From Dendronalium phyllosphericum CENA369 (GTDB taxonomy: Bacteria; Cyanobacteriota; Cyanobacteriia; Cyanobacteriales; Nostocaceae), in assembly GCF_016056275.1 (NCBI RefSeq), contig NZ_JAECZA010000001.1, positions 142,803-206,802 of the forward strand: a stretch of DNA of 64,000 nt, written 5' to 3'. The notes below the pieces were generated by a model that searched no databases, had not been told where the DNA came from, and saw nothing but the letters and a program-made list of their open reading frames with translations. A program made the translations under genes and the position numbers. Below, in pieces: positions 62,611-64,000 of the stretch; position 1 is the stretch's first letter; each line of letters begins with the position of its first letter.

Positions 62611-62624
62611 ATCCTTCGTTTGAG
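62556..62624. repeat. Perfect 24-bp-arm inverted repeat
   Basis: The left arm 62556-62579 starts ctcaaacgaaggatgcgatc; the right arm 62601-62624 is its exact reverse complement; loop 21 bases. It includes HIP1 sites. It could fold into a very stable hairpin after the membrane-gene operon. Overlaps the right copy of the dispersed repeat. Confidence 0.8.
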
Positions 62625-62745
62625 AATTGCGATCGCCCTACAACGTGGTTTGGGCAAAAGAGCGATCGCGCCTCAACGATGGCATTGCGATCGCTAGGAA
62701 CATCTAACCATCTGTCGCATTCTTTTTTGAAATTGGTATTATTTC

Positions 62746-63627
62746 GTGAGCTTTGACAGCGTTTGTAAAATATTAGCTGAAAAATATCCCCGCGATTTTG
62801 CCCGTTGGCTACTAGACGAAGAACCGCAAAATATTAAAGTATTAAAAACTGAATTAAGTATTGAACCGATTCGGGCTGATTTCGTTACCTTTTTACAAAC
62901 AGAAAATCAGATATTGCATATTGAATTTCAAACGAGAACTGCATCGAAAACTCCCCTTCCTTTACGAATGTTGGATTATTCAGTTAGACTAACTCGTTTT
63001 TATCAAGTCAAGGTAATTCAAGTAGTAATTTTCTTACAAGAAACTAATGACGAAATTGTTTTTACTCAAGAGTATGTAAGTAAAACTACAACTCACCGTT
63101 ATCGTGTCATTCGGATGTGGGAGCAAGACTCAACATTATTTCTAGAGAATCCAGCGTTATTGCCATTAGCACCATTAACAAAAACCAATTCACCTGAAAC
63201 TCTGCTATCACAAGTTTCCCAAAATATTGCTAAAATTCCAGATAAAGCTAGTCAACAGGATATAGCAGCTTACACAGAAATTTTAGCTGGTCTAAAGTTT
63301 GAAAAAGATTTGATTCGCCAATTCCTACGGGAGGAGATTATGCAAGAGTCAGTAATTTACCAAGATATTTTACAAAAAGGTGAAAGAATCGGTCAGAAAC
63401 GCGGTGAGAAAATCGGTCAGAAACGCGGTGAGGAAATCGGCCAGAAAACTGGAGAAGAGCGTTTAGTGATCCGTCTGATAAATCGAAAATTTGGTGAGTT
63501 ACAACCAGCTTTGATTGAGAGAATTAAACTGTTATCTACTGAAGAGTTGGAAGCTTTAGGCGAAGCATTGTTAGATTTTTCAGGAGTATCTGATTTAGTA
63601 GCTTGGTTAAATCAAGAAGATAATTAA
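62746..63627 (+). CDS. Rpn/PD-(D/E)XK nuclease-like protein with DUF4351
   Basis: A 293-residue protein starting at GTG (SFDSVCKILAEKYPRDFARW). The N-terminal ~150 residues are a PDDEXK_2/Rpn-type nuclease fold: IRADFVTFLQTENQILHIEF with D and ExQ-type residues, LRMLDYSVRLTRFYQVKVIQ. Residues about 214-238 hold repeats of GQKRGEKIGQKRGEEIGQ, encoded by DNA repeats that could vary in number. The last ~55 residues (LVIRLINRKFGELQPALIER, LSTEELEALGEALLDFSGVS) are DUF4351. Such proteins are abundant in cyanobacteria and linked to recombination-promoting nucleases or transposase relatives. Solo gene. Confidence 0.82.
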   Translation: MSFDSVCKILAEKYPRDFARWLLDEEPQNIKVLKTELSIEPIRADFVTFLQTENQILHIEFQTRTASKTPLPLRMLDYSVRLTRFYQVKVIQVVIFLQETNDEIVFTQEYVSKTTTHRYRVIRMWEQDSTLFLENPALLPLAPLTKTNSPETLLSQVSQNIAKIPDKASQQDIAAYTEILAGLKFEKDLIRQFLREEIMQESVIYQDILQKGERIGQKRGEKIGQKRGEEIGQKTGEERLVIRLINRKFGELQPALIERIKLLSTEELEALGEALLDFSGVSDLVAWLNQEDN

Positions 63628-63681
63628 TTTCTCAAGATTTGATTTCTCGTTCCCATTTTTTGTCTAAAAATGAGTCGGTAG

Positions 63682-63709
63682 GGTGTGTTATGCCGTAGGC
63701 TAACGCACC
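63682..63709. repeat. Dispersed hairpin GGTGTGTTA...TAACGCACC
   Basis: Second copy of the element at 24150-24180, after the Rpn gene; both preceded by gtaggg and with unlike loops. Confidence 0.65.
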
Positions 63710-63920
63710 GCCTTATCAAAAATTCTACGTATATTAGCTTACCCTGTGCGATCGCCAGATACAACAATTCATCAATCCTCTGCGTTTAAAGCAATAATAA
63801 GAGCGATGGGCTGAACGCATACTACTGAAATTTGAGGCAAGTAAAAGCTTTAAAAACTGGAAGCTTAATTTTTGAGTTAAAAAGCTGTTTTATGACTTGT
63901 GAAGCTAATTTAAAACTCCA

Positions 63921-64000
63921 AAACCTGATTTACAACTCTAAAACTTGATTTACAACTCTAAAACTTGATTTACAACTCTAAAACTTGATTTACAACTCTA
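63921..64000. repeat. 20-bp tandem repeat running off the window
   Basis: Unit aaacttgatttacaactcta: three perfect copies (63941-64000), one with a single change (63921-63940) and a degenerate one before it (63901-63920). The array continues past the right edge. The unit is not a multiple of three and is full of stops, so it is non-coding. Confidence 0.9.

Overview
The window looks like chromosomal DNA of a filamentous or Nostocales/Chroococcidiopsis-type cyanobacterium. Evidence: the HIP1 octamer GCGATCGC occurs throughout; heptanucleotide short tandem repeats (STRR) typical of these genomes sit between genes; and the gene set is cyanobacterial (petG, cytM, a Tic20-like protein, a COP23-domain protein, a DnaX intein, TPR and CHAT proteins, haemagglutinin-type two-partner secretion). 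No rRNA, tRNA, CRISPR array or intact insertion sequence was found. Species cannot be fixed from sequence alone.

Layout. 1-2.2 kb: end of hisH, then rsmD, petG (minus, 38 codons, GTG start), cytM and a small membrane protein. 2.2-5.05 kb: a gene-poor, very AT-rich stretch with an XRE regulator, its paired operators and decayed fragments. 5.05-7 kb: a secreted beta-helix/RTX protein. 7-13.4 kb: cinA, a WecA/MraY-like transferase and glyA on the minus strand, then a Cys-motif small protein, a Tic20-like protein and an FAH-family enzyme. 13.5-18.5 kb: rpsF, a coiled-coil protein, a STAS protein, a DedA protein and argG. 18.5-24.1 kb: a candidate structured RNA with a strong terminator, then smc and a PRC-barrel gene. 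24.1-27.4 kb: small hypotheticals, a ferritin-like gene interrupted by an in-frame TAG, and a lipoprotein nuclease. 27.4-32.4 kb: an iron-acquisition locus (AraC regulator, TonB-dependent receptor with AMIN domain, PepSY membrane protein) with Fur-like boxes and a 17-bp-arm palindrome on the regulator start codon. 32.5-38.4 kb: leuD, leuC and dnaX.

38.7-43.5 kb holds a small protein followed by a TPR-CHAT protease-like protein that shares its N-terminal domain. 43.7-48.1 kb: a 1-Cys peroxiredoxin, a 5'-truncated serralysin-type metalloprotease, a PPOX flavoprotein and cysE. 49-56.7 kb: a TPR membrane protein, a COP23 protein and a TpsA/TpsB secretion pair. 56.9-63.6 kb: an HsdR-N-like nuclease domain protein, a 606-residue exported protein with a possible His/Cys peptidase-like C-terminus, a membrane protein carrying a canonical RING-HC finger, two polytopic membrane proteins (one ending in DUF1294) and an Rpn/DUF4351 nuclease. 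The window ends inside a 20-bp tandem repeat.

The strongest candidates for something unusual are: (1) dnaX carries a 430-residue intein whose middle encodes a LAGLIDADG homing endonuclease in a different reading frame, so the intein linker and the endonuclease are dual-coded; (2) a bacterial membrane RING-finger protein in a three-gene membrane cassette flanked by diverged copies of an ~85-bp hairpin repeat; (3) the CHAT protein with its stand-alone adaptor paralogue; (4) a candidate 6S-like structured RNA upstream of smc. All functional statements come from reading motifs by eye; no database search was possible.
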